A stretch of 7,057 nt of DNA from Bacillota bacterium (GTDB lineage: Bacteria > Bacillota > Clostridia > Lachnospirales > Lachnospiraceae), in assembly GCA_023441145.1 (NCBI GenBank), contig JAEZQN010000255.1, forward strand, positions 1-7,057. The letters run 5' to 3'. The position numbers and the translations under genes are program-made. Below, piece after piece: positions 1 through 5,430 of this stretch; the first letter of the stretch is position 1; the number at the start of each line of letters is the position of its first letter. The notes beneath the pieces were generated by a model. The model worked only from the letters and a program-made list of their open reading frames with translations, was not told the origin of the DNA and ran no database searches.

Positions 1-1192
1 AGATTCTATCCATAATAAAGGCAACTCTGGCCATATAACCACAAGCCTCTAAAAAGGCCAAGAATGCAAACAATACTAACATCTGAGGTACAAAGCCAAG
101 TACTGCTCCTACACCTCCAACAATACCATCTACAATGAGGCTTTGTAGCCATCCTGCAACCTTAAGTGCTTCTAGTCCATTGGTGACTAGAACAGGAATA
201 CCAGGAATCCACAATCCAAATAGGCTAAAGCCTTCACCAAACACTCCATCATTAGCCCAATCTGTAGCCCAGGTACCAACTGTAGTAACAGAAATATAAT
301 AAACTAAGAACATAATGCCCGCAAAAATCGGTAATGCTAACCATCTGTTGGTAACAATACGGTCTATCTTATCAGAGGTTGTAAGTTTATTTTTTCTAGC
401 TTTTGTACAGCACACACCAATAATAGAAGAGATGTATACATAACGTTCATTGGTAATGATACTCTCTACATCATCATCCATAGCCTCCTCTAAGATTTTT
501 ATTTCGGAAGATACATCAGGAAGCTGGTTATTAATTTCTCCTATTTTCTCATCCTGTTCAAGTAGTTTAATAGCAAAGAAACGCTTCTGGCTTTCCTCTA
601 CTACTCCTATCAATTTTTCCTCAACCTGTTCTATTACATCTTCTACTTCTTTTGCAAATGCATGAACAGGGATATGATGTTTTTGTCTGATAGCTGCATT
701 TACAGCACTTTCTGCTGCTTTGTCAATTCCTGTCCCTTTTAAAGCAGATATCTCATGAACTTCACAACCAAGCTTTTCACTTAATTCATCAATATGTATC
801 TTATCCCCCGTTTTCTCAAGAACATCTAACATATTTATTGCCATTACTACAGGGATTCCAAGTTCCATCAATTGGGTGGATAAATATAGGTTACGTTCTA
901 TATTAGTGCCATCGATAATATTTAAAATGGCGTCTGGACGCTCACTAATTAAATAATTTCTTGAAACGACCTCCTCTAGGGTATAAGGAGATAGGGAATA
1001 AATCCCTGGTAAGTCCATAATAATAACATCCTCTGTAACCTTACCTTTATACTTGGACTTTAACTTACCTTCCTTCTTTTCTACAGTAACACCTGGCCAA
1101 TTTCCTACAAATTGGTTAGAACCTGTCAATGCATTAAATAATGTTGTCTTACCACTGTTGGGATTTCCTGCTAATGCTATTTTGATTGACAT
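1..1192 (-). CDS. feoB: Ferrous iron transporter FeoB, N-terminal part (runs off the left edge)
   Basis: FeoB is the inner-membrane Fe(II) transporter, with a cytosolic G-protein domain fused to a membrane permease. The window holds about 397 residues of a protein usually 600-750 long, so the C-terminal half is missing. The G motifs are clear: P-loop GNPNSGKTT at residues 9-17, a G2 threonine in GVTVEKK near 35, DLPG at 60-63, NMLD at 120-123 and SALK at 149-152. A helical region (about 170-260) follows, then membrane segments starting near residue 283. The EACGYMAR stretch typical of the family lies at the left edge. The ATG at 1190-1192 is preceded by AAGGAG seven bases upstream (1200-1205). 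The gene follows two feoA genes on the same strand after a 106-bp gap that carries its own predicted promoter and operator. Family assignment is secure. Confidence 0.97.
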   Translation of the reverse strand, partial: MSIKIALAGNPNSGKTTLFNALTGSNQFVGNWPGVTVEKKEGKLKSKYKGKVTEDVIIMDLPGIYSLSPYTLEEVVSRNYLISERPDAILNIIDGTNIERNLYLSTQLMELGIPVVMAINMLDVLEKTGDKIHIDELSEKLGCEVHEISALKGTGIDKAAESAVNAAIRQKHHIPVHAFAKEVEDVIEQVEEKLIGVVEESQKRFFAIKLLEQDEKIGEINNQLPDVSSEIKILEEAMDDDVESIITNERYVYISSIIGVCCTKARKNKLTTSDKIDRIVTNRWLALPIFAGIMFLVYYISVTTVGTWATDWANDGVFGEGFSLFGLWIPGIPVLVTNGLEALKVAGWLQSLIVDGIVGGVGAVLGFVPQMLVLFAFLAFLEACGYMARVAFIMDRI

Positions 1193-1265
1193 GTTTTCAC
1201 TCCTTTTCATTAATATTTAGTGATTCTTTTCTAAATTTTCCTCTAGGATTAGATGTAACTTTCTT

Positions 1266-1293
1266 ATGTTAGTCTATTCTAACCATAAGTCAA
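1266..1293 (-). promoter_or_regulatory. Predicted feoB promoter with embedded DtxR-like box
   Basis: Read on the minus strand, TTGACT (1288-1293) and TAACAT (1266-1271) are separated by 16 bp, a moderate sigma-A match. The spacer and -10 are covered by an inverted repeat, GTTAG-N6-CTAAC (1268-1283), which matches the box upstream of the first feoA gene at 13 of 16 positions. With a one-base bulge, the symmetry extends outward to CTTATG/CATAAG. This suggests feoB can be transcribed separately from the feoA genes under the same iron repressor. Promoter and operator are inferred from sequence only. Confidence 0.5.
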
Positions 1294-1298
1294 AAAAA

Positions 1299-1517
1299 TT
1301 ATTCTATTTCAATCAATTCTGCATCTGCTTTCCGAAGAGACAATTCATACCCTCTAACGGTAACCTCAACAGGATCTCCAAGGGGTGCTACTTTCCTCAC
1401 ATACACTTCAACACCTTTGGTTATTCCCATATCCATAATTCTTCTCTTTATAGGCCCTTCACCGGTTAGTTTTTTCACTCTTACTGACTCTCCGATCCCA
1501 ACTTCTCTCAATGTCAT
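1299..1517 (-). CDS. feoA: FeoA domain protein, second of two in the feo cluster
   Basis: This 72-residue protein is a single FeoA domain, a small SH3-like beta-barrel that assists FeoB-dependent Fe(II) uptake in the cytosol. Family hallmarks are the opening MTLREVGIGESVRVKKL, then the GPIKRRIMDMGITKGVEVYV segment and the PLGDPVEVTVRGYELSLRKADAELIEIE ending. A GTG at 1527-1529 would add four residues. The ATG at 1515-1517 is preferred because AGGTGGAG (1524-1531) lies six bases upstream, and because FeoA proteins commonly begin MTLRE. It lies 59 bp downstream of another feoA-like gene and 106 bp upstream of feoB, all on the minus strand, so co-transcription with the upstream copy is likely. 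Confidence 0.93.
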   Translation of the reverse strand: MTLREVGIGESVRVKKLTGEGPIKRRIMDMGITKGVEVYVRKVAPLGDPVEVTVRGYELSLRKADAELIEIE

Positions 1518-1576
1518 ACTCTTCTCCACCTTTCAAACCTCTTTATTTAAAGCCTAATCTTACGGCTTGAAAATCA

Positions 1577-1789
1577 TTAACTAACATGAATTTTACCTGC
1601 CATCTCTTTTCCAATAGCGACTCTTGCATCTTTCACATTAACAATAAGATTTCCCCCCATCTCAGATACAACAGTCACACTACCCCCAGTAACAAATCCA
1701 AGATTTTTAAGAAATCTACGAGTTTCTTCTTTACCACCAATTTTTCTTATAACATTCGGTACTCCTGCTTGAACCATAGATAATGGCAT
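1577..1789 (-). CDS. feoA: FeoA domain protein, first gene of the feo cluster
   Basis: This 70-residue protein is a second FeoA-type domain, diverged from its neighbour. It has MPLSMVQAGVPNVIRKIGG, then the TRRFLKNLGFVTGGSVTVV core, and ends GNLIVNVKDARVAIGKEMAGKIHV. A longer reading from an ATG at 1829-1831 lacks a ribosome binding site. The ATG at 1787-1789 has AAGAGG (1798-1803) eight bases upstream and gives the usual FeoA N-terminus, so it is preferred. It is the promoter-proximal gene of the cluster. Tandem feoA genes before feoB are common in Clostridia; the copies may have different roles in FeoB assembly or regulation, which is inference. Confidence 0.9.
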   Translation of the reverse strand: MPLSMVQAGVPNVIRKIGGKEETRRFLKNLGFVTGGSVTVVSEMGGNLIVNVKDARVAIGKEMAGKIHVS

Positions 1790-1841
1790 ACTATCATCCT
1801 CTTTCCTTTTGATAATGAGAAATGTTTTCATTTTTATACTA

Positions 1842-1861
1842 TAGTTAGTTTAGTTTAACTA
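1842..1861. promoter_or_regulatory. DtxR-like operator upstream of the feoA genes
   Basis: TAGTTA-N8-TAACTA is a perfect 6-bp-arm inverted repeat. Inside it, TTAGTTTAGTT (1845-1855) is repeated exactly at 1955-1965 in front of dtxR. The TTAGxTTAG core resembles the published DtxR/IdeR consensus (TTAGGTTAGCCTAACCTAA). It overlaps the predicted -10 of the feoA promoter, the expected position for iron-dependent repression. Confidence 0.6.
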
Positions 1862-1875
1862 CCATTAGTTGTCAA
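1847..1875 (-). promoter_or_regulatory. Predicted feoA-feoA-feoB promoter
   Basis: On the minus strand a perfect -35 TTGACA (1870-1875) is followed after 17 bp by TAAACT (1847-1852), a weak -10. The -10 lies within the inverted repeat at 1842-1861. Transcription would start near 1840, leaving a leader of about 50 bases before the chosen ATG. Confidence 0.55.
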
Positions 1876-1922
1876 TAACATAGTTGATACTTTTTATCAC
1901 TTACCAAATATTTGTAATGGAT

Positions 1923-1951
1923 TTGATTAATTTTATGATATATGATATACT
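1923..1951 (+). promoter_or_regulatory. Predicted dtxR promoter
   Basis: TTGATT (1923-1928) and TATACT (1946-1951) are 17 bp apart, giving a plausible sigma-A promoter. The start would fall near 1958, inside the DtxR-like box at 1955-1973, so the regulator probably limits its own transcription. Confidence 0.5.
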
Positions 1952-1954
1952 TAC

Positions 1955-1973
1955 TTAGTTTAGTTATATCTAA
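1955..1973. promoter_or_regulatory. DtxR-like operator upstream of dtxR
   Basis: The 19-bp TTAGTTTAGTTATATCTAA has TTAG/CTAA ends and matches the DtxR consensus at 13 of 19 positions. It shares an exact 11-bp block, TTAGTTTAGTT, with the feoA operator. It overlaps the predicted transcription start of dtxR. Confidence 0.55.
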
Positions 1974-1996
1974 CATGTAAAATGAGGTGAAGATAA

Positions 1997-2359
1997 ATGA
2001 ACAATACAAACGAATCCGCCGAAAACTACCTAGAAACCATACTGGTATTAAGTAAACAGCTTCCTGTAGTCCGTGCTGTGGATATTAGCAACGAATTAGG
2101 TTTTAAAAAATCTAGTGTCAGTATTGCCATGAAAAATCTTAGAGAAAAGCAGCATATTACCGTTACAGATGCCGGTTATATTTATTTAACTGAAACTGGA
2201 AAAGCAATTGCGGAAATGATATATGAGCGTCACGAGCTTCTCTCCTCCTGGTTGATAAAGCTTGGGGTACCACAAGAAATCGCCCTTGAGGACGCCTGTA
2301 AATTAGAGCATGTAATTAGCAAAGAAAGTTTTGATGCTATTAAAAAGCATATAAAATAA
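1997..2359 (+). CDS. DtxR/MntR-family metal-dependent transcriptional repressor
   Basis: This 120-residue cytosolic repressor has an N-terminal winged HTH (about 5-66, with ESAENYLETIL and the recognition segment GFKKSSVSIAMKNLREK). A short metal-binding and dimerisation domain (about 70-120) follows. Aligned by eye to DtxR, residues H79, C101, E104 and H105 (DACKLEH) match DtxR H79, C102, E105 and H106, favouring Fe(II) over Mn(II) sensing. Positions equivalent to DtxR E83 and H98 are S83 and L97, so the second metal site looks incomplete. There is no C-terminal SH3-like domain. The ATG has GAGGTG seven bases upstream (1984-1989). The gene is divergent from the feo genes across a 207-bp region with two shared boxes, pointing to control of feo and of itself. 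IdeR-like or MntR-like names are possible; iron is inferred from residues and context. Confidence 0.92.
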   Translation: MNNTNESAENYLETILVLSKQLPVVRAVDISNELGFKKSSVSIAMKNLREKQHITVTDAGYIYLTETGKAIAEMIYERHELLSSWLIKLGVPQEIALEDACKLEHVISKESFDAIKKHIK

Positions 2360-2361
2360 TA

Positions 2362-2411
2362 AAATCCACTAAGTGTATATAGGTTCTATACATTTAGTGG
2401 ATTTCTTTTTT
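2362..2411. terminator. Probably bidirectional rho-independent terminator
   Basis: Arms 2362-2379 (AAATCCACTAAGTGTATA) and 2387-2404 form an 18-bp stem with one mismatch and a 7-base loop. On the plus strand it is followed by CTTTTTT, three bases after the dtxR stop. On the minus strand the stem is followed by TTATTATTTTA, placing it just after the stop of the converging CPBP gene at 2418. It therefore separates the two convergent transcripts. Confidence 0.88.
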
Positions 2412-2417
2412 ACAACT

Positions 2418-3179
2418 TTATGGCCTTCTCACTGCTTTCTTACCTCTATTGTCAATTGCCAAGGTAAGAACGCCTACTATGATTATAAGTACAATAGAGA
2501 CTGCATAGTCCTTACTAGGCTCTATGACCTCCCAAAATCCATTAATTGCTCCATGTGCTAGAATTGCCATAAAGATACTTTGGGATACATAACGAACAGA
2601 GCCTATAAAAAAGGATAAGGCAATTGCATAGATACAAAACCAACCATAATTCATACTTTGCTGATTACTGCCCTCTATAAACCACAATGGAACATGCCAG
2701 CATGCCCAGACAATACTTACAAGTAGTGTTGATAAACTGTGAGATAGCTTCTTTTCTAACTCTGGCAGCAATAAGCCTCTCCAACCTATTTCTTCAAGAC
2801 CTCCACCTATAATCATTGGAAGAATCATGACGAACCCTAGATAAATAGGTTTTTTCATAGAACCATACCCAAACAGAACTGGCACAAATAGAATTAGCAA
2901 GGCTCCTCCTATGGCATATAAGTAAGACCAGAGAGAATGCCTAACACCAGTTATGCTCTTCATAAATAAGTGAAATTCCTCTTTTTCACTATTTCTCTTA
3001 TGTATAATGATTCCACAAATTGCTGGCGAACAACCACCTAGAATAAAAAGTACCATTCCCGTTGGATTTCCATATGTAAGATAATTCAAATTTAATACCG
3101 AAGCCAATATTAGAAGTCCCCATGAGCTCCAGGAAAGCACAAAGGTAAACAACAAATACTGTTTGATTTTTCGATTCAT
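2418..3179 (-). CDS. CPBP-family intramembrane glutamic endopeptidase (Rce1/Abi type)
   Basis: This 253-residue membrane protein has about seven or eight hydrophobic segments and the three CPBP (Abi) motifs. These are EEIGWRG (E129, E130, R134), WACWHVPLW (H162) and LAHGAINGFWE (H209, N213). In the family these residues form the active site of a Rce1-like intramembrane protease. Bacterial members act in bacteriocin self-immunity, maturation of secreted peptides or stress responses, and the substrate here is unknown. Length is typical and no catalytic residue is missing. The gene lies 96 bp downstream of a tetR gene on the same strand. It has its own strong predicted promoter embedded in a large palindrome, so it is the likely main target of that TetR. 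The GGGGA ribosome binding site (3188-3192) is part of the palindrome's promoter-distal arm. Confidence 0.93.
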   Translation of the reverse strand: MNRKIKQYLLFTFVLSWSSWGLLILASVLNLNYLTYGNPTGMVLFILGGCSPAICGIIIHKRNSEKEEFHLFMKSITGVRHSLWSYLYAIGGALLILFVPVLFGYGSMKKPIYLGFVMILPMIIGGGLEEIGWRGLLLPELEKKLSHSLSTLLVSIVWACWHVPLWFIEGSNQQSMNYGWFCIYAIALSFFIGSVRYVSQSIFMAILAHGAINGFWEVIEPSKDYAVSIVLIIIVGVLTLAIDNRGKKAVRRP

Positions 3180-3187
3180 AACAAACT

Positions 3188-3233
3188 TCCCCTACAATAT
3201 AAATGAGATAACTCTCATTTATATTGTAGGGGA
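3188..3233. promoter_or_regulatory. Perfect 21-bp-arm palindrome over the CPBP promoter, candidate TetR operator
   Basis: Arms 3188-3208 and 3213-3233 are exact reverse complements around a 4-base spacer (TAAC). The centre, AATGAGA-TAAC-TCTCATT, looks like a TetR-family operator. On the minus strand the left arm contains the -10 TACAAT and the predicted start point, and the right arm contains the ribosome binding site. The transcript would begin inside the palindrome and so lack most of one arm, which argues for a DNA-level protein-binding role rather than an RNA hairpin. Confidence 0.75.
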
Positions 3234-3251
3234 GATCTACCGCTTTGTCAA
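3223..3251 (-). promoter_or_regulatory. Strong sigma-A promoter of the CPBP gene
   Basis: On the minus strand a perfect -35 TTGACA (3246-3251) is followed after exactly 17 bp by TACAAT (3223-3228), one base from consensus. It lies between the tetR stop and the CPBP start. Because it is so close to consensus, it probably needs repression, which the overlapping palindrome could provide. Confidence 0.8.
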
Positions 3252-3257
3252 TATAAT

Positions 3258-3275
3258 AATGACTCGTGTCTCATT
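3258..3275. promoter_or_regulatory. Second TetR-like box upstream of the CPBP -35
   Basis: AATGA-N8-TCATT, 18 bp long, has the same end sequences and overall length as the centre of the palindrome at 3202-3219 (AATGA-N8-TCATT). It lies directly after the tetR stop and six bases upstream of the -35 element. It may be a weaker second binding site that allows cooperative repression; this is inferred. Confidence 0.5.
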
Positions 3276-3914
3276 TTATTTCAAATACTGAATGAAGCTT
3301 TGTATAAACTGTTGTAAATAATCTTTTATAGGAAACTGCAAGAATCCGTTCTTATATACTACAGAATTAACTACTGCTTCTGACATACCATCTAAATAGA
3401 CTGATATATTCATCAATACAACATCCATATTAATATCTTGCCTAAACACCTTCTTAACAATTCCATCTTGAATTAACCAAGCAGTCATTTTCATAAACTG
3501 CTCCCCAGTTTCTTGTAGTACAAGTGTCGATTTATATCTATCTGTCTTTTCAGGGTAATTGGTAATATATATAACTAGTTCCGAGCGTAATTTACTTATA
3601 ATAGGAGGACAGGACTCCATGTAATCTCCCAATTTCTGAAATATCATCAATAAATCAGATTCCACATCCCCACTTAAGTCTTCCTTTACAAACTCAATAA
3701 CACTATGCTTTTCTACAAGATAGTTAATCGTCTCAATCAACAATTCATCAATATCAGAAAAATATAGGTATATGCCTCCCTTAGATAACTTGGCCTCTTG
3801 AATTACATCTAGCATCGTTATCTCATAAAGAGGTTTTCGCTGTAGAACCTCTACCATAGCTTCTATTATGAGTTGCTTCTTTTTTATTTTATACTCTGTA
3901 GTTACCTTTGGCAT
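3276..3914 (-). CDS. TetR/AcrR-family transcriptional regulator
   Basis: This 212-residue repressor has the N-terminal TetR HTH at about 10-53 (ITMLDVIQEAKLSKGGIYLYFSD) and an all-helical ligand-binding and dimerisation domain after it. A GTG at 3924-3926 would extend the frame by four residues. That GTG is instead part of the ribosome binding site GTGAGG, six bases before the ATG at 3912-3914, so the shorter start is chosen. The ligand cannot be predicted from the C-terminal domain. It lies upstream of the CPBP protease gene, whose promoter carries two TetR-like boxes. A weak GATTA/TAATC inverted repeat (3931-3950) just after its own predicted start point may serve autoregulation. Confidence 0.93.
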   Translation of the reverse strand: MPKVTTEYKIKKKQLIIEAMVEVLQRKPLYEITMLDVIQEAKLSKGGIYLYFSDIDELLIETINYLVEKHSVIEFVKEDLSGDVESDLLMIFQKLGDYMESCPPIISKLRSELVIYITNYPEKTDRYKSTLVLQETGEQFMKMTAWLIQDGIVKKVFRQDINMDVVLMNISVYLDGMSEAVVNSVVYKNGFLQFPIKDYLQQFIQSFIQYLK

Positions 3915-3961
3915 AATATACCTCACGAAAGATTATCATTTCATTTAATCATCTTGCCTTT

Positions 3962-3990
3962 ATTCTAACACAGAGATTTTCACGTGTCCA
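3962..3990 (-). promoter_or_regulatory. Predicted tetR promoter
   Basis: TGGACA (3985-3990) and TAGAAT (3962-3967) on the minus strand are 17 bp apart, each one base from consensus. The predicted start near 3955 gives a leader of about 40 bases. It begins only 14 bases after the stop of the upstream small gene, and no terminator is visible there, so some readthrough into tetR is possible. Confidence 0.6.
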
Positions 3991-4003
3991 TGCTATGGGT
4001 TTA

Positions 4004-4480
4004 TTAGCATTTCGCTCTAGACAGTTCATGCTCTAAAAATTGTTTGATATATGAGTTATTCTCATCACTTAAAGTTGGCATAAACGCCATATAGCGACAC
4101 TTAATATAATTTTCCCCATCCATGGTAAATGTATAACCCATGACACACTTTGGATTACAGTCCTCTGGATTGATGAGACGCTTACAGACAGATGACTTAC
4201 GGATATCCTGTTTTATTTTCATCGGTAAGGTATCTAAATAACTTTGGTACTCACTAATATGCTCTGGATAAATGCGAAGCTTCATTCCTGTCTTACGGGT
4301 TACAAAGCTTGCAAGTGTTCTCTTGTTACTAGTTAATATATAAGACACTAAATATCCTGTTTTAGAAGATTTGACGTCACATTTACAGCCTTTTTCTGTT
4401 AAATAATTATTAATCTCCATCACGAAGTCTGTAAATCTTCCATCTACTGTTTGCAAAAAAAACGTAAATTTCTCTTCCAT
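4004..4480 (-). CDS. Conserved-looking hypothetical protein with a four-cysteine segment
   Basis: I do not recognise a named family for this 158-residue soluble protein. The first half (1-90) looks like a mixed alpha/beta domain. The second half has C99-x8-C108-x3-C112-x15-C128, in a context like KRLINPEDCNPKCVMGYTF and YIKCRYMAFMP, plus C32, C34 and a C-terminal C158. The spacing could suit a metal site or disulphides, but no known zinc motif is matched. It has no signal peptide or membrane segment. The gene starts 16 bp after the AraC-type regulator on the same strand, so the two are probably co-transcribed. Its upstream GGGGG is a poor, close-set ribosome binding site, which suggests low or coupled translation. 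A partner or target of the regulator is a reasonable guess only. Confidence 0.8.
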   Translation of the reverse strand: MEEKFTFFLQTVDGRFTDFVMEINNYLTEKGCKCDVKSSKTGYLVSYILTSNKRTLASFVTRKTGMKLRIYPEHISEYQSYLDTLPMKIKQDIRKSSVCKRLINPEDCNPKCVMGYTFTMDGENYIKCRYMAFMPTLSDENNSYIKQFLEHELSRAKC

Positions 4481-4496
4481 AGTACCCCCATTATAC

Positions 4497-5342
4497 TTAT
4501 TTTCTTGTTATTGGAATCCATACCTCGTACTTTGCCTTTTGAGGATCTGGGCTTATGTACACTTCAATGTCAGGAGCATTGGCATATTCATATCCAGAGG
4601 TTGGCAGCCATTCCGTGACAATACGCTGTTCCAAATGCTGAATAGATTGATTACTTCCTTCTCCATAAAATATTGCCCATGTGGCAGCCGGTACTGTATA
4701 CTCTTCATATTTTCCTTTATCCTTAGTACTGGAAACTGCAATAAAGTATTTCCATTGTTCCTCATCATTACAGGCACTTACTCCCAAAAGCCCCATTGGA
4801 GAGCCATCCATCAGCCCTACTAATTCTTCAATGGTTCCCTTGGTTACTGCCTCTGTCCACATATCAGGGACAATCTTAAAGTTCTCCTCCATCTCTCTGT
4901 GAAGTAACTGAGACACACCTATTATACGGAAGGCTTCCTTTGATTCAATTCGATAATTCAATTCTTCTACTCCTTTTACCGTAATTTTAAAGGTAAGGGG
5001 TGGATAGGATTTGACTAATACTCCTTCACTCTTTACTGCAGAGGGAGCAATTCCATGAACTGTTTTAAAGGCACGGTTAAATGCGGTAGGCGAACTATAA
5101 CCATATTTTATAGCTACATCAATAACCTTTGCATCCCCTCTCTGTAAATCCACTGCTGCCAAAGACATCTTTCTTCTTCGAATATATTCGGACAGGGGGA
5201 TTCCAGCCATATAGGTAAACATTCTCTGAAAATGGTAAGAGGAACAACAGGAAACCTTACCAAGCTTCTGATAATCAAGTTCCGTCGTCAAATGTTCTTC
5301 TATATAGTTAATCGCATTATTCATATGTTCAATCCATTCCAT
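4497..5342 (-). CDS. AraC-family regulator with C-terminal GyrI-like effector-binding domain
   Basis: This 281-residue cytosolic regulator has the AraC/XylS DNA-binding domain at the N-terminus (about 5-105). The second HTH is the classical VIDVAIKYGYSSPTAFNRAFKTVHGIAPS (73-101). Residues about 127-279 form a GyrI-like, or AraC effector-binding, domain. Its marks are FRIIGVS, MGLLGVSACNDEEQWKYFIAVSS, ATWAIFYGEG, EWLPTSGYEYANAPDIEVYI and the terminal VWIPI. This layout is that of the Rob/SoxS-like and BmrR-like multidrug or small-molecule sensors. The ATG has AGGGAG eight bases upstream. It heads a short two-gene operon with the four-cysteine protein at 4004-4480. The actual ligand is unknown. 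Confidence 0.94.
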   Translation of the reverse strand: MEWIEHMNNAINYIEEHLTTELDYQKLGKVSCCSSYHFQRMFTYMAGIPLSEYIRRRKMSLAAVDLQRGDAKVIDVAIKYGYSSPTAFNRAFKTVHGIAPSAVKSEGVLVKSYPPLTFKITVKGVEELNYRIESKEAFRIIGVSQLLHREMEENFKIVPDMWTEAVTKGTIEELVGLMDGSPMGLLGVSACNDEEQWKYFIAVSSTKDKGKYEEYTVPAATWAIFYGEGSNQSIQHLEQRIVTEWLPTSGYEYANAPDIEVYISPDPQKAKYEVWIPITRK

Positions 5343-5365
5343 TTTTTCAGCTCCCTATTAATTCA

Positions 5366-5428
5366 ATTATAGTAACTATGTAAGAAGAATACCTCTCAAT
5401 ATCTGCACGAAAAAGAGAGGTAACTATG
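5366..5428 (-). promoter_or_regulatory. araC-type gene promoter region with repeated GTAACTATG boxes
   Basis: A perfect -10 TATAAT (minus strand, 5366-5371) lies 23 bases upstream of the start codon, with no good -35 at 16-18 bp. The nearest match is TTGAGA, 22 bp away. A missing -35 is typical of promoters that need an activator. The 9-mer GTAACTATG occurs at 5372-5380, touching the -10, and again at 5420-5428. These could be binding sites for the regulator itself; this is inference. Confidence 0.4.
5390..5422 (-). repeat. Inverted repeat between the MBL gene and the AraC-type gene
   Basis: TACCTCTC (5390-5397) and GAGAGGTA (5415-5422) form perfect 8-bp arms around a 17-base spacer. On the minus strand the stem is followed by TTCTTCTT, so it might be a weak terminator for the MBL gene, which stops at 5431. 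It could equally be part of the control region of the next gene. Confidence 0.4.
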
Positions 5429-5430
5429 CA

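Noticed and set aside
450..665. Plus-strand open frame of 71 codons, Ser/Thr-rich
   Set aside because: Antisense to the FeoB G-domain region; low-complexity composition and no ribosome binding site.
1550..1568. AAGCC/GGCTT hairpin between the two feoA genes as a terminator
   Set aside because: Only five base pairs and no T-tract; the genes look co-transcribed.
1266..1783. Plus-strand frames opposite the two feoA genes (1266-1469 and 1586-1783)
   Set aside because: Shadows of clear FeoA coding regions on the minus strand.
2373..2561. Plus-strand frame of 62 codons
   Set aside because: It begins inside the terminator hairpin and runs antisense to the CPBP gene end.
3170..3198. Plus-strand promoter from the mirrored TACAAT in the CPBP palindrome
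   Set aside because: No acceptable -35 at 16-18 bp upstream, and no plus-strand gene follows.
3990..4010. ATGCTA/TAGCAT stem at the end of the four-cysteine gene as a terminator
   Set aside because: Six AT-rich pairs, overlaps the stop codon, no T-run; it also overlaps the tetR -35.
4539..4902. Several short frames on both strands within the GyrI-like domain region
   Set aside because: All overlap the well-supported AraC-GyrI coding frame and have no recognisable protein features.
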